Part shown: positions 23,084 through 33,958 of the stretch, one piece after another
Numbering within the stretch: the stretch's first letter is position 1
Layout: each line of letters opens with the position of its first letter
From: Megalobrama amblycephala
Lineage: Eukaryota > Chordata > Actinopteri > Cypriniformes > Xenocyprididae
DNA: 64,000 nucleotides
Reading direction: 5' to 3'
Assembly (NCBI RefSeq): GCF_018812025.1
Contig: NC_063061.1
Coordinates: 36,626,866 to 36,690,865 of the forward strand
Program-made: the position numbers and the translations under genes
The notes under the pieces: model-generated
Databases searched by the model: none
What the model was told of the DNA's origin: nothing
Seen by the model: the letters and a program-made list of their open reading frames with translations, nothing else

Positions 23084-26000
23084 CTGAAGATTTAAAAGAC
23101 AAAAGAGAAGCAACAGGTTTGAAAAGCAAGGCTTAATTTTATACACGCACAATTATTTTGCCTCATATTTACCCATGTTATCAACTCCACGAGGTATTAT
23201 GACATCTGCATATTTCTTGGTCTGAGTTGGAGAGACATTTCAGACGTCATGAATGCATTAAATAATTTAACACGAATATCAAATGGTCACGTGTGTGTGT
23301 TTTCTCACCGGAAGGCAGAACTCTTCAAAGGCCGGTTTAACAAACGTGGTGTACTGTGAGAGAATCTGTTCCAGATCTCGGCCTCTCCTCATGTCGCGCA
23401 GAACTAAACACACAATATTACACAGACACTGTTACACAGGCAACATGCATCTATGGTAATTATTCTAATATTTAATATATTTTAATTAAAGAGCGAGGAC
23501 TCATTCAATGCTCAAAAGTTACAGTAAAGACACTGATAATGTTACAAGCGCTTCCTATTTCAAAATACATTTCTGTTTCTGTTCTTTTGAACAAAGAATC
23601 CTGAAAAAAAAATGTATCATGGTTTCCGCAAAAATGTGAAGCAACCGGTTTTAAACACTGATAATAATCAGGAATGTTTCTTGAGCAGCAAATCAGCATA
23701 TTAGAATGATTTCTGAAGGATCATGTGACACTGAAGACTGGAGTAATGATGCTGAAAATTCAGCTTTGCATTACAGAAATAAATTACATTTTAATATATA
23801 TTCACATAGAAAACAGTTATTTTAAATTGCAATAATATTTCAAAATATTACTGTTTTTACTGTATTTTTGATCAAATACAAGCAGCCTTGGTGAGCAGAA
23901 AAACTTCTTTCAAAAACATTAAAAAATCTTACCAACCCCAAAGTTATGAATGATAGTGTACATAATTCCTAATCACAAATTTAAAGTTCCTCTATTAAGT
24001 TTTGCCCATTTTAAATTCTTAAGATCTTATTTTAAACTCTTGAAATGTACTATTTCCTAACTATAATTAATACGAACAAAACTAATAAATACAAATTTGA
24101 AATGTGTCTATGAAATAAAAACAAAATTGAACTTAACAATAACAACACTGTACCTTTAAAGGTGCCCTAGAACCCCTTTTCAAAAGATGTAATATAAGTC
24201 TAAGGTGTCCCCTGAATGTGTCTGTGAAGTTTCAGCTCAAAATACCCCATAGATTTTTTTAAATAAATTTTTTTAACTGTCTATTTTGAGCCATTATTAC
24301 ATATGCAACGATTAAGCGTGCGGCCCCTTTAAATCTCCCGCTCCCCCGCCCCCGCGAGCTCTCAACTGCCTTAAACAGCAAATACAAAGTTCACACAGCT
24401 AATATAACCCTCAAAATGGATCTTTACAAAGTGTTCATCATGCATACGTCGATTCCTGTGAGTGTAGTATTTATTTGGATGTTTACATTTGATTCTGAAT
24501 GAGTTTAAGGCTGTGCTCTGTGGCTAACAGCTAATGCTACACTGTTGGAGAGATTTATAAAGAATGAAGTTGTGTTTATGAATTATACAGACTGCAAGTG
24601 TTTAATAATGAAAATAGCGACGGCTCTTGTCTCCGTGAATACAGTAAGAAACAATGGTAACTTTAACCACATTTAACAGTACATTAGCAACATGCTAACG
24701 AAACATTTAGATAGACAATTTACAAATATCACTAAAAATATCATGTTATCATGGATCATGTCAGTTATTATTGCTCCATCTGCTGTTTTTCGCTATTGTC
24801 CTTGCTTGCTTACCCTTGTGTAATGCCTCGATCATGGGCTGGCATATGCAAATATTGGGGGCGTACATATTAATGATCCCGACTGTTACGTAACAGTCGG
24901 TGTTATGTTGAGATTCGCCTGTTCCTCTGAGGACTTATATGAGATTTATAAAAGGAGGAGGAAACAATGGAGTTTGAAACTCACTGTATGTCTTTTCCAT
25001 GTACTGAACTCTTGTTATTCAACTATGCCAAGATAAATTCAATTTTTCATTCGATGGCACCCTTAAGAATGTCTGAAAGTTATATTCAAATAAATACTTT
25101 ATGTTGAAAATGCAAAAATTAAAAAACTTGCTTTAAACACCAGCTGAAAGTAAATATTACATTATACACTGTCCGGCCAAAAAACAAAACAAAAAGCAGT
25201 CGCTATTTGGATTGAAACAGGCAAATGCTTAAGTCTCTGACTGGATCATTATTGCAGTGATTATTATGTTTCTAGCATGTTATATGTTTGGCAACAGTTC
25301 TTCTAACCCTAATTGATGAAGTGTGTAGCTTTTCATTTCTTAAACAACCGTGTAGGAAGACACATCATGGCCATATTCCAGGATGTCAAGATTCATCAGG
25401 CTCAAATTGAGAAAGAATGGTTGGGAAGGAGCATGAAGAATCATTTTCACACGTGAATCGGCACCTTTGGCACAGGTATTAAGATGTGTTTTGATCGATC
25501 GTATCACAAGTGGACGACGCTAAATACAGGTGTAAACTGGGTGTAAAACGTTTTGAGCTTGTCCACTTTCAGAGGTAGTCGAAAAAACTCACTCGACCGG
25601 ATTACTTTTGTAGTGGAAACTCTCATGCGGTCGAATGTGTTCGAACAGACACTAAAGACCGTCTACTGTCCGTCTACTGACCTAATGCGTAAACATTGTG
25701 GGAAGCGCGCTAGCCAGACGGGATTGAAACTTTGTCGGCTGAAGACCCAAGTTTGGTTTGAAGATGAAAAACGTATCAAGCTCAATGCTCTCCGTATGTT
25801 CTTCCAACATCTCCGTTCGTGTTCATATGTAAATTGCACAAGCTTATTTAGTCCATTAGTCCAAAAGTTGATGCACCTCTTGATGGAAATAACATCACAA
25901 CATTTATTTCCATCAAGAGGTGAATCATTTTTTGGTCAAGATATTGTATTAACAATGCAAGAGTCAAGCACTCTGTAAAGTCTACCTCCAGCACATCCCA

Positions 26001-28931
26001 TAGTCTTTCAATGAATGGACTCTTTTTCTGAAATCTTTTTTTTGGCCGGGCAGTGTATAAACCTATAAATAATACCTCCACACTTGTTGGGTTTCTGTGT
26101 GCTTTAACGATAATATGTGCGTTACCTCTGCGAGACAGGCGAACATCTGAGTCCGTGTCGACGAACAGTTTCATGTGGAACATGTCTCTGACTTCCTGTG
26201 TGTAGAACACCAGAATCCCCTCAAACAGCACCACATCGGCGGGATACACGCGTATCTTCTCTGGCAGCCTGAACACATGATTGACAATCATTAAATACTC
26301 TGTTATCAGACAGACAATAAAATACTATCAAATTATCAATGTACACGTGAAGAGACAGAGTTTCAGCATGTGTGTCATTGGTTGACGTGTCATTGTGAGG
26401 AGAAAGTGTGCGTGTGTTATTGCCTGGAATGGGTGACGAAGTCATATGTTGGAACCTCCACCACTTTCCCTTCAACTATATCCTTCAACGTCTGACACAT
26501 GAACTCCGTATCAAACGCATCTAGGAGAGAGAAAACATTATAGGGCATTGAAAGCTGACACACGTGTTGCTCCAAACTTGTTTTGCTGACCTTCTATTGA
26601 TTTTGTGTTTTGTAAGGACATCAAAATCAATCAACATGAGGGTGAGTAAATGACGACAGCATTTTCATTCATGGCTCAATCATTTTTCTTACCTGGATGG
26701 TCAAAGTTGTACTGGCCTTTCAAAGCTTTGGCCTTCTGTTCTGGAGTGAGAATCCGGTAGAAACTGTCCTGGCTGACGATAGTGACCTTCCTGTGGTGGT
26801 GATCCACCTTGTTCTGACCCAAAAGCTCCATGATTTTGGCACACACCGTGGACTAGCAAGAGAAAAACAGCAGTTAATGATCTGGACTAGGACCGAAAAA
26901 CCGCGATACTCTCATGACGTACCGAATGCCCCCCGCCCCCTGCTGCCCCACCACCAATAATTGCAATAAGCTCCGCATTTTAATCCTTTTGATAAGAAAC
27001 AATTTCATCTTTAGAATTCTGTCCATTTTATCACAAATTCAAGCAAAAAAATAATCTTTCCTCTTTAATACTAGTTACAGAATAAACATGAATGAACATC
27101 TGAAGGTATGTTGAAAGATACAACTTACTGAAATATTTCATATAATCGCTCAATCAGTGTTTCAACGGTGGAAAGACGTCAATAAAACAACTTGTCATGT
27201 AGCATTTACCTCAGGCGAGTCCACAGCTTGTTAGTTCGTCAGAGAAATGAACTCTTTCGTTAAATATATGCACTATATTAGCCTATATATTCATTATATT
27301 TTACTTGATGTCTTGATTATTTAATGTATGTTTAAATAAATCTGTGATGAACATGACAGCCACTGTGTAAAGTATTATATTATATTAATTATATTATTTA
27401 ACGAATTGGAGTAAAAACATAATTTTATAATCAGATTTAGAAAGGTTAACGCTGCGTTAACTCTTCTCATTTACTTTGAATGGGTGACGTCATGCGTTGC
27501 CGAACTGAATTGTAGGTTCCGTCGCGTCGCTTCACTCACATTGCAAGCGGCAGAAGATTTCTCATCTTTTCAAGTGCCAACGCAGGTGGCAGCCAATCAG
27601 ATCGCTTTATGCAGTCACCCTAGAGCAGTTGCTAGCCAATTGCGTTTGTGCAGCCAATCAAAGTAATGTGATTGGCTGTTATCACTATAACGGTCGTGTC
27701 AACACAAGCTTCAGACACGCCCTCCGTCAAGTGTTGACGCTGACGCTGACTTACTGCTGAACGTGCATTATGAATCTTCAGAGCGTTATGAATCTTTTGT
27801 GTCGAATCAGCTGTTCGGAGCGCCAAAGTCACGTGATTTCAGCAGTTTGACGGTTTGACACGCGATCCGAATCATGATTCGACACAGAAGATTCATAACG
27901 TTCCGAAGCTTCCTGAAGCAGTGTTTTGAAATCGGCCATCACTAAATAAGTCGTTATTTTGTTTTTTTGGCAAAAATATTCTTGTTGTTTTATAATATTA
28001 ATATTTAACCACTGTACTCACATGAACCGATTTAAATATGTTTTTAGTACATTAATGGATCTTGAGAGAGGAAATGTCATTGCTGGCTACGCAGGCCTCA
28101 CTGAGCCATCGGATTTCATCAAAAGTATCTGCCTTATGTGCAGTTTACAAGTTTGCATACAATTTGTTTGTTGATTACAATGTTATTTATAATATCTAAA
28201 AATAGCAACTGAATTTAGGCTAATAGTTTGGGCTCTGAACCTTTATTATTATAGTAATGTCCAAGTAAGTTCTCCCTACATAGTTCACAGCATCAACAGA
28301 GATAATTTTTTATATCCATAAGAAACTTTTAATTATAATTTAATTCATTTAAAGATAGAAACACAATTTGTTCAGTAAAGTACTGTTCAATTTAAAAAAG
28401 AAAAGAAAAAAAAGCGATTTTGTTTAGTTTTTTCCCCCTGCTGAAGCAAACCGTGACTTAAAAACCGCGGTATGAACCACCGAACCGTTAGTTTATCGTT
28501 ACATTACACCCCTAATCTGGATTGATAGTCTAGTGTCCATTTGTAATTGCATCAGCCTGAATATCCTCAGACACTGGACACCACATTTTAAGATAAGGGC
28601 CTTTTATCTTTGCTATAGTTTATTTGTTTGTGAAAAAAATACATTTCATTGCCTATAATTACTTCCAGCATGTGCATTTCATACATTACATCACCTAAAT
28701 GCAAATGCAATGCACTATATAATGTGAAGCACAAAAGAGAGACGTGTTGACTGTAACTACAACATTTATAAGTTTGCATGCATTAAAACGCCAAAGCCAG
28801 CAGTATGCATCAGTTTCCACCATGCATGTAGCGTCTCGTACCTTTCCACTGGCTGTTCCTCCGCTCACCCCGATCAGGAAAGGACGGTGACGCGGCCGCT
28901 CGCTTTCACACAACAGTCCGGCTGGATTCAT
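22884..28931 (-). CDS. uck1: Uridine-cytidine kinase 1, complete, 7 coding exons
   Basis: UCK1 phosphorylates uridine and cytidine to UMP and CMP, the first step of the pyrimidine ribonucleoside salvage pathway, in the cytosol. Exons in transcript order: 28931-28842, 26852-26693, 26520-26424, 26268-26126, 23403-23309, 23221-23173, 23083-22884. The joined frame is open for 277 codons, the usual length for UCK1. The P-loop [12 protein letters not shown] spans the exon 1/2 junction (about residues 21-32). The QDSFYR segment holds the conserved active-site Asp (about residue 59), YDFVTHSR follows, then [37 protein letters not shown] and [21 protein letters not shown]. The C-terminal tail ends [11 protein letters not shown]. 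Intron 3 uses a GC donor. The start ATG is the only one giving the short N-terminus before [11 protein letters not shown]. The gene converges on rapgef1. UCK2 is unlikely because the C-terminal tail is UCK1-like. Confidence 0.96.
23173..23221 (-). CDS. uck1: uck1 coding exon 6 (49-nt small exon)
   Basis: It encodes [16 protein letters not shown] in phase between exons 5 and 7. It is too short for an ORF scan but is needed to keep the UCK1 protein intact. Acceptor AACTCAG, donor GTAAAT. Confidence 0.95.
23309..23403 (-). CDS. uck1: uck1 coding exon 5
   Basis: It encodes [20 protein letters not shown] and [12 protein letters not shown]. The 2.7-kb intron before it (23404-26125) contains three transposon-derived blocks. 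Confidence 0.95.
23700..23930 (+). repeat. Longer copy of the dispersed GATCATGTGACACTGAAGAC repeat
   Basis: After the core it continues into ATTACTGTTTTTACTGTATT and AGCAGCCTTGGTGAGCAGA, the usual extension of this family. It lies in uck1 intron 4. Confidence 0.75.
24155..25066. mobile_element. TIR element, TTAAAGGTGCCCTAGAA family
   Basis: The left end TTAAAGGTGCC and the right end GGCACCCTTAA are inverted copies. The body matches 48234-49110 over several hundred bases (ATCATGTTATCATGGATCAT; GTCAGTTATTATTGCTCCAT). It lies in uck1 intron 4. Confidence 0.8.
25165..26057. mobile_element. Tc1/mariner-like non-autonomous element with a second element inserted
   Basis: TACACTGTCCGGCCAAAAAA at the left and GGCCGGGCAGTGTA at the right are inverted ends, flanked by TA on both sides, the Tc1/mariner target duplication. 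From about 25467 to 25850 the sequence matches 53170-53560, a different family, so that part is an insertion. The frames at 25553-25978 are not genes. Confidence 0.8.
25874..25922. repeat. 19-bp perfect inverted repeat (hairpin)
   Basis: CACCTCTTGATGGAAATAA (25874-25892) pairs perfectly with 25904-25922 around an 11-nt loop. It lies near the right border of the insertion in the Tc1-like element. Confidence 0.9.
26126..26268 (-). CDS. uck1: uck1 coding exon 4
   Basis: It encodes [20 protein letters not shown] and [19 protein letters not shown], then SDVRLSRR. Acceptor TTCAG, donor GTAACG, phase 1. Confidence 0.95.
26269..26423 (-). other. uck1: GC-AG intron of uck1
   Basis: The donor reads CCAG|GCAATA and the acceptor GTTCAG. 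The flanking exons join as THSRLPE, as in the family. Length is 155 bp. No GT donor near the junction keeps the frame. Confidence 0.85.
26424..26520 (-). CDS. uck1: uck1 coding exon 3, GC donor
   Basis: It encodes [19 protein letters not shown] and [11 protein letters not shown]. It ends TCCAG before GCAATA; in-frame reading past this point hits TAA within two codons, so splicing must occur here. Confidence 0.93.
26693..26852 (-). CDS. uck1: uck1 coding exon 2
   Basis: It starts [17 protein letters not shown], completing the P-loop, and holds [20 protein letters not shown] and GQYNFDHP. Donor GTAAGA, phase 1. The first intron (1989 bp) carries repeats. Confidence 0.95.
27470..28840. repeat. 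uck1 intron 1, repeat-derived sequence
   Basis: The part 27945-28130 matches 31215-31390 (ATATTAATATT, CACTGTACTCACATGAAC, ATGGATCTTGAG blocks), so both belong to one transposon family. Around 27775-27920 are inverted copies of ATGAATCTTC/GAAGATTCAT. No exon is supported here. Confidence 0.5.
28842..28931 (-). CDS. uck1: uck1 coding exon 1: start and Walker A
   Basis: It encodes a 16-residue N-terminus and then [14 protein letters not shown]. The donor GTACGA follows. The exon lies in a locally GC-rich stretch as expected near a promoter. Confidence 0.95.
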
Positions 28932-29850
28932 GCTGCTACAGTTAGAAAAACTGCGTTTCCTTCAAGTATGGAGCTCGGGTGGATGTTGGGCGGTGTGTGA
29001 TCGAATTCCGCCTGGTTTCACTATCAGCCACGGCCGATTAAGTACTCCAGTATTACTGTACTGGTTCGCATCGGTTTAAGGGACATGACATTCTCTTCCA
29101 GCACGGGGCGCTCAGTGACTCAGACAGACAAGTCCCCATTGAGTCTCATTCAAATCTCATGATGTTTTTTGTCTTACTGGAGGCATTTGTAGTCTGGAAA
29201 GTATCATCTTATGAATCTACGAATTCCCGAGATCGATTCCTGACATAGAAGCGGAAACAGCATCATTCGTTTTTGTAATAATGTCGTTTTAAACATCCTT
29301 GTTTAGTAACCGCAAACGGCTGTGATCGGTCCGTCCTACTCCAGCGCTGAGAAAAGTAACAGCTGTCATGTGACCATTCTGCCTACGCGCCGCTTCAGGA
29401 TAATAATCTACAATTGTGTACAGATAATGAGACATTTTAATAGAAATATGGCACAGAATTAAAAAGTAGAACAGTTATTTTATCCTCACAAATTATAGCA
29501 TTCCAATAAACCGCGACCTTAGTCGGATCCCCGCTTCATCGTTGAGCGCCACTCTACTTCCTCTTTCTGTTTATAATGGTTTCGCTTCGGGACGTTAATG
29601 CTGCGTCACACCACGCTGCGCAAACTCCACAAAACTTGTAAACAAAGCCATCACTTAGTGCAAATTGTGTTAAAAATAATTTATTCTGTTGTATTAGCCA
29701 GAAATGTGTTTGAAAATAGACTCTTTTCATATTAAATTTATAACTATTATATTAGCTACTGTTCCTTTAAAAATTTTACATTAACTAAATATACATTTTC
29801 AAAGAAAATACTCTTTTAAATTTTAAGAAAGTCTCTTCAATGATGTAATA
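28932..29850. other. Upstream region of uck1, no gene seen
   Basis: Some CpG-containing sequence lies directly above the uck1 start (28932-29110), suitable for a promoter, but no TATA box or other clear element is seen. The rest is ordinary spacer. Confidence 0.35.
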
Positions 29851-29858
29851 CTTATAAT

Positions 29859-30265
29859 AAGTGTTGGGTGTAATTAATTAGCTACGTAATTTAATTTTCC
29901 CTTGAGAAAGTAGTGTATGTCTCTTCATTTTTTTTCAGTAATTTAATTACAGTTACTTCTGATGTGACTTTAGAACAATTCGTTACAAAACAAGAGGATT
30001 TAATGTTAAAATGTATGTTTTTAATGTAACCTTGTTCCTTTACACACTTTGGTCAGTTCAAGATTAATTTATGTAATTGTATTGTTTATTTGAAAGAATC
30101 AAAAGTCCAGTTTCATGTCTATCCTTTTATTGTTCATCTGGTCGAGTATGATTTATGGAGTAATAAGTAATCCAATACATTTTAGAGAGAGTAATTAGTA
30201 TAGTAATCTAATTATACTGTTGAAGCAGCTAGTAATTAAATACTTTTTTAACTTACCCAACACTG
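29859..30265. mobile_element. Short hAT-like element with perfect 8-bp target duplication
   Basis: CTTATAAT at 29851-29858 is repeated at 30266-30273. The ends AAGTGTTGGG and CCCAACACTG are inverted copies with one mismatch. The inside resembles the ends of 9433-10619 (AGTAATTTAATTAC-type runs), so both are one family, here 407 bp. Confidence 0.87.
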
Positions 30266-30524
30266 CTTATAATGTGCTTTAGTCCATTTCAGAATTTCCA
30301 AACCTCTTTTGCTTGTAAATGTGTTTTTGTTGAAAAAAATAAACAAACAAAAGTGTTGCAAAACCAGTATTGATTTAGTTGTATTCATGTTTATCAGTCG
30401 CTGATATAGTGCAAGTCATCTAAAAATATAAGGACATTAGAGTGAAAATATTGCAGTGACCACAAGGAGGAGCCGAACACTTAAAAACCTTCAAAGTGAT
30501 GAGACGGTTGTTTTTCAGTGCTTT

Positions 30525-31729
30525 AAAGAGTTAGTTCACCCAAAAATAAAAATTCTGTCATTTATTACTCACCTTTGTGTTTTTCCACCTCTGTAAGACC
30601 TTCGTTCATCATCAGAATACAAATTAAGATATTTTTGATGAAGTCTGAGAGGTTTCTGTCCCTCCATAGAGATCCAGCACAACTACCACTCCAAGGTACA
30701 GAAAGGTAGGAAAAAGACATAAGTACTCCATGTGACTCCAGTGACTTAAACTCAGTTTTATGAAGCGATGTGAGAGCTTTCTTTGTGCAAAAAACATAAT
30801 TTACCACTTTATTTACAAAAATTACACATGCGTTTTGTGTTCAGATTTGCGCGTCAACAACGCACATGCGCAAGTGTTCACAAGAGAGCATCACAACGCA
30901 TGCGTTTGCATTCACGCGAGAGCTGGCATTGTGTGAACACGCTTTGGATAATATTATTTTGTAAATAAAGTGGTAACGTATGTGTTTTTTGCACAAGCAA
31001 AGCACTCACATCGCTTCATAAAATTGAGTTTAAAGGGTTAGTTCACCCAAAAATGAAAATAATGCCATTTATTACTCACCCTCATGTCATTCCACACCTG
31101 TAATGCCTTAGAACTGAATCAGTGACTCGGATCTCCTATCAAACGGCTAAACATGACTTTGGCACTCCGAGTCACTGATTCGATTCGTAAAGCTCCGAAA
31201 CTATATTGTTGAAAAGTCGTTATTTTGTTTTTTTGGCGCACAAAAAATATTCTCATCGCTTTATAATATTAATATTGAACCACTGTACTCACATGAACTG
31301 ATTTAAATATGTTTTTAGTACATTCATGGATCTTGAGTGAGGAAATGTCATTGCTTTGAATGCAGGCCTCACTGAGTCATTAGATTTCTTCAAAAATATC
31401 TTAATTTGTGTTCTGAAAATGAACGAAGGTCTTACGGGTGTGGAACAACATGAGGGTAAGTAATAAATGACATTATTTTCATTTTTGGGTGAACTAACCC
31501 TTTAAGCCACTGGAGTCACATGGATTACTTTAATGATGTCTTTACTACCTTTATGGATTTTGGAGTGGTAGTTGCATTGGATCTCTATGGAGAGACAGAA
31601 ACCTCTCGGATTTCATTAAAAATACCTTAATTTGTGTTCTGGAGATGAAAAAAGGTCTTATGGATGTGCAACGACACAAGGGTGAGTAATAAATGACTGA
31701 ATTTTCATTTTTGGGTGAACTAACCCTTT
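30525..31729. mobile_element. Foldback element with about 300-bp inverted arms
   Basis: AAAGAGTTAGTTCACCCAAA at the left and TTTGGGTGAACTAACCCTTT at the right are inverted ends. The left arm (30525-30830) pairs with 30959-31031 plus 31504-31729, for example GAAGCGATGTGAG against CTCACATCGCTTC and CTCCATAGAGATCC against GGATCTCTATGGAG. The right arm is broken by a second element at 31032-31503. Confidence 0.85.
31032..31503. mobile_element. Element of the same family inserted in the foldback arm
   Basis: AAAGGGTTAGTTCACCCAAA and its inverse TTTGGGTGAACTAACCCTTT bound the block, and the outer arm continues directly on both sides (TTGAGTTT / GCCACTGGAGTC). Confidence 0.85.
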
Positions 31730-31838
31730 AATATGAACAACAATATAAAAAGTTTAACAATATAATACAATGAACAGCACTCAAAACTGATCATTTTAGA
31801 CGATATAAATGTCCAGTGATGCAATTCACAAATGTCAG

Positions 31839-32001
31839 TCATGTTTTGTCCGAGCCGTCGCTCAGATGTGGTGGATTCTGTTCATCTGGATCATTTCTTG
31901 ACGCCTCCTTTATTGATTCCTCTGCAACAATTTCCAGGGCCTCGTTCCCTTGAACTCTTCGGACCGATTCTCCTTTAGCAGCAAGGATCTCCTCAATGTT
32001 T
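31839..32001 (-). CDS. dnlz: dnlz coding exon 3: C-terminal helix and tail
   Basis: It encodes [17 protein letters not shown] followed by an acidic low-complexity tail and TGA. Directly below lies the 30525-31729 foldback element, so the 3' untranslated region must be short or include it. Confidence 0.92.
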
Positions 32002-32710
32002 CTATGGCAACACAGAACACACAACAGTCAACTTCACAACAAAGTTTTTGTCATAATGCTTTAGAAAGATGAGCTAGGGGACAAGTTTAGAGGAAAACAC
32101 TGTATTAAAAAATATTTTTCTTTTTAGTGTTTAACATTTGCACGGATGAATCACACAGATGAATCGTTCATGCACAGGAACAAACACACCTTTTCCCCTC
32201 CAGGTCAGAGAACCAGTTCAGATTATCAGCGATGACGTGGTGGTTGTTGCATCCAGGGCACGTTACTATGACAACACCCTTGTGATAGGCTATCTTGGAT
32301 ATTTTCTTCATGGAGCGAGTGGAGCACACCTAAAGAGACAAAATAGACTGAGCAATATCACCTAGTCAAACGTTCCCCTAGCTAAAGAGTCCCACATACA
32401 CAAATATAAATGATCTTACTTTGCAGGTGTACACCAGGTGATAGTGCGTCGACTGCACCTGTCCAATGGCGTCAGTCCTGCACGCAGAGGTTGTGAAGCT
32501 CCTGCAGAAACTCAATCTGCCTCCATTCTGTGACACAGCGAACCCCAGTGATGAATTAGTAAGGTGTAAGGAGGTGTTTGGGGCTCTTCTCTGTGCCTCC
32601 TCATGTTTGCCTCTCGCAGGACTGTGTGTTTTGGTTACAGACAGACATCCCGTACCACGTGATCTGGGTATTCTCGGTCTGAATACATAGAAAAATAATC
32701 GAGAGCTCAT
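31839..32710 (-). CDS. dnlz: DNL-type zinc finger protein (mitochondrial HSP70 escort), complete, 3 coding exons
   Basis: DNLZ/HEP binds mitochondrial HSP70 (mortalin) and keeps it soluble; its yeast counterpart is Zim17. Exons in transcript order: 32710-32420, 32329-32190, 32001-31839, joined in frame to 197 codons (the human protein is slightly shorter). Two CxxC pairs form the zinc site: CKVC (residues about 96-99, split across the exon 1/2 junction) and CPGC (about 121-124). Between and after them come [20 protein letters not shown] and the signature [18 protein letters not shown]. The N-terminal region is rich in Arg, Ser and Thr with few acids at the very start ([19 protein letters not shown]), as expected for a mitochondrial presequence. 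Exon 3 encodes [15 protein letters not shown] and an acidic tail. The gene is compact (introns 90 and 188 bp) and diverges from lrrc8a. Confidence 0.94.
32190..32329 (-). CDS. dnlz: dnlz coding exon 2: zinc finger core
   Basis: It encodes [37 protein letters not shown] and SDLEGK. It is the diagnostic exon for the DNL family. Acceptor TTTAG, donor GTGTGT. Confidence 0.95.
32420..32710 (-). CDS. dnlz: dnlz coding exon 1: presequence and first zinc ligand
   Basis: It encodes the Arg/Ser-rich presequence, a variable linker and [11 protein letters not shown]. The donor GTAAGA falls inside the first CxxC motif. Confidence 0.9.
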
Positions 32711-32714
32711 TATC

Positions 32715-32880
32715 GAAACGTTACCAGACTATTTAAACTTTTTAAACACACGCTAACGTTATATCTCTATTGACATGCCATATCTGCTCACACCGAGTTG
32801 AATCACTCGTCGCTTGCCGATGACGACAGAGACGCAACGTCAACCCGAAGCCCCGCCCATAATGTTTATTTACAAGTGAA
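32715..32880 (-). promoter_or_regulatory. dnlz: Probable dnlz promoter region
   Basis: The stretch directly upstream of the dnlz start is relatively CpG-rich for this window and carries a GC box (CCCCGCCC at 32851-32858). No TATA box is obvious. It is inferred from position and composition only. Confidence 0.35.
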
Positions 32881-32981
32881 TTTACATGTAGATTACGTCA
32901 GTTTGAGATGAAAGATGGACATTAAATACATTTAATATACATTAAAATAATTAATTATATAATTATAACAATCGGAAAATT

Positions 32982-33625
32982 TTAAACAGTTTAAATATTT
33001 ACTTCAAATTATATTTGACCATTAAAGAAGATGAATATACAATTATATAAAAGGAAATATCACAGGTTAACAACAATATCCAAGATTTATCAAATTGGAA
33101 AAATCAGAAACATAGTTATAATATGAGGGCTGTTTAACGAATAATCGCATCCAGAAAAAAAGTTTGCTTACATAATATTTGTGTGTGTACTGTGTATATT
33201 AATTTTGTATTTATAAACACATACACATACATATTTAAGAAAAATATAAATATAAATATTTGAAATCAATAAATATTTTATATAATTTAAATTATATATA
33301 AATATATAAATGTAAATATTTCTTAAATATATACATGTTGGTGTATGTGTTTATAAATACAAAATAAATATGCATAGTACACACACATAAATGACATTTA
33401 TTACCGAGTACTATCATAAACTATTTATTAATTAGTTCCCTCGATTTACTAAAGCGTGCGAATGCTTTACTATTTCATTCCCTTGATTCATAAATCATGC
33501 GCATGATTTATAAATCGAGGGAACGAATTAGTAAATTGTGCGCACGATTTAATTTTTTTTCTTGCATGTCATGTGCGGGGCTCCGTACATATTGTATCTA
33601 AAAACAAACTTTTATTTTGTATGCG
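32982..33625. repeat. First copy of a duplicated AT-rich block
   Basis: The sequence from AAACAGTTTAAATATTTACT to the ATTTTGTATGCGATTAAT end matches 34594-35050 at a high level. This copy carries an extra block at about 33391-33592. Confidence 0.8.
33391..33592. repeat. Foldback insertion in the first copy
   Basis: It is absent from the second copy (34995-35002). It holds a perfect 22-bp palindrome at 33490-33511 (ATAAATCATGC and its inverse) inside wider inverted blocks TCCCTCGATTTA / TAAATCGAGGGA. Confidence 0.7.
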
Positions 33626-33934
33626 ATTAATTGCGATTAAACATAAATAATTATTTGTGAAAAAAAATTTATCACAGAGGACACAAAAACAACATACGCA
33701 CATACAACAACCTAATAATTTAATAATTCCAACATTTTCCTAGGCATATATAATACATAATATGACAATGTGATAATTATTAAATGATTAGCTGGTTTTG
33801 GGTGTGTCTGTAAGATTGTTTTCCTGACCAAATATGTTTTTTTAATATTGCTGTCAGACAACTCAAATTACATGACTTGCGTGCTTGAAGGGAGAGGCTT
33901 GTATATGCCAAACTTTGCTCACAGTGTGTTTCAG

Positions 33935-33958
33935 TGACGTCATAGCCAGCTGACGTCA
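33935..33958. promoter_or_regulatory. Twin cAMP-response-element palindromes
   Basis: Two perfect TGACGTCA octamers lie at 33935-33942 and 33951-33958, 16 bp start to start. They sit in the divergent spacer between dnlz and lrrc8a. This spacing would put both on nearly the same helical face region for CREB/ATF dimers. Function is inferred. Confidence 0.5.

Noticed and set aside
25553..25978. 141-codon plus-strand frame
   Set aside because: It lies across the border of two transposons in a uck1 intron and shows no protein signature.
30783..30968. 61-codon frame between the arms of the foldback element
   Set aside because: It falls in the loop of a transposon and has no protein signature.
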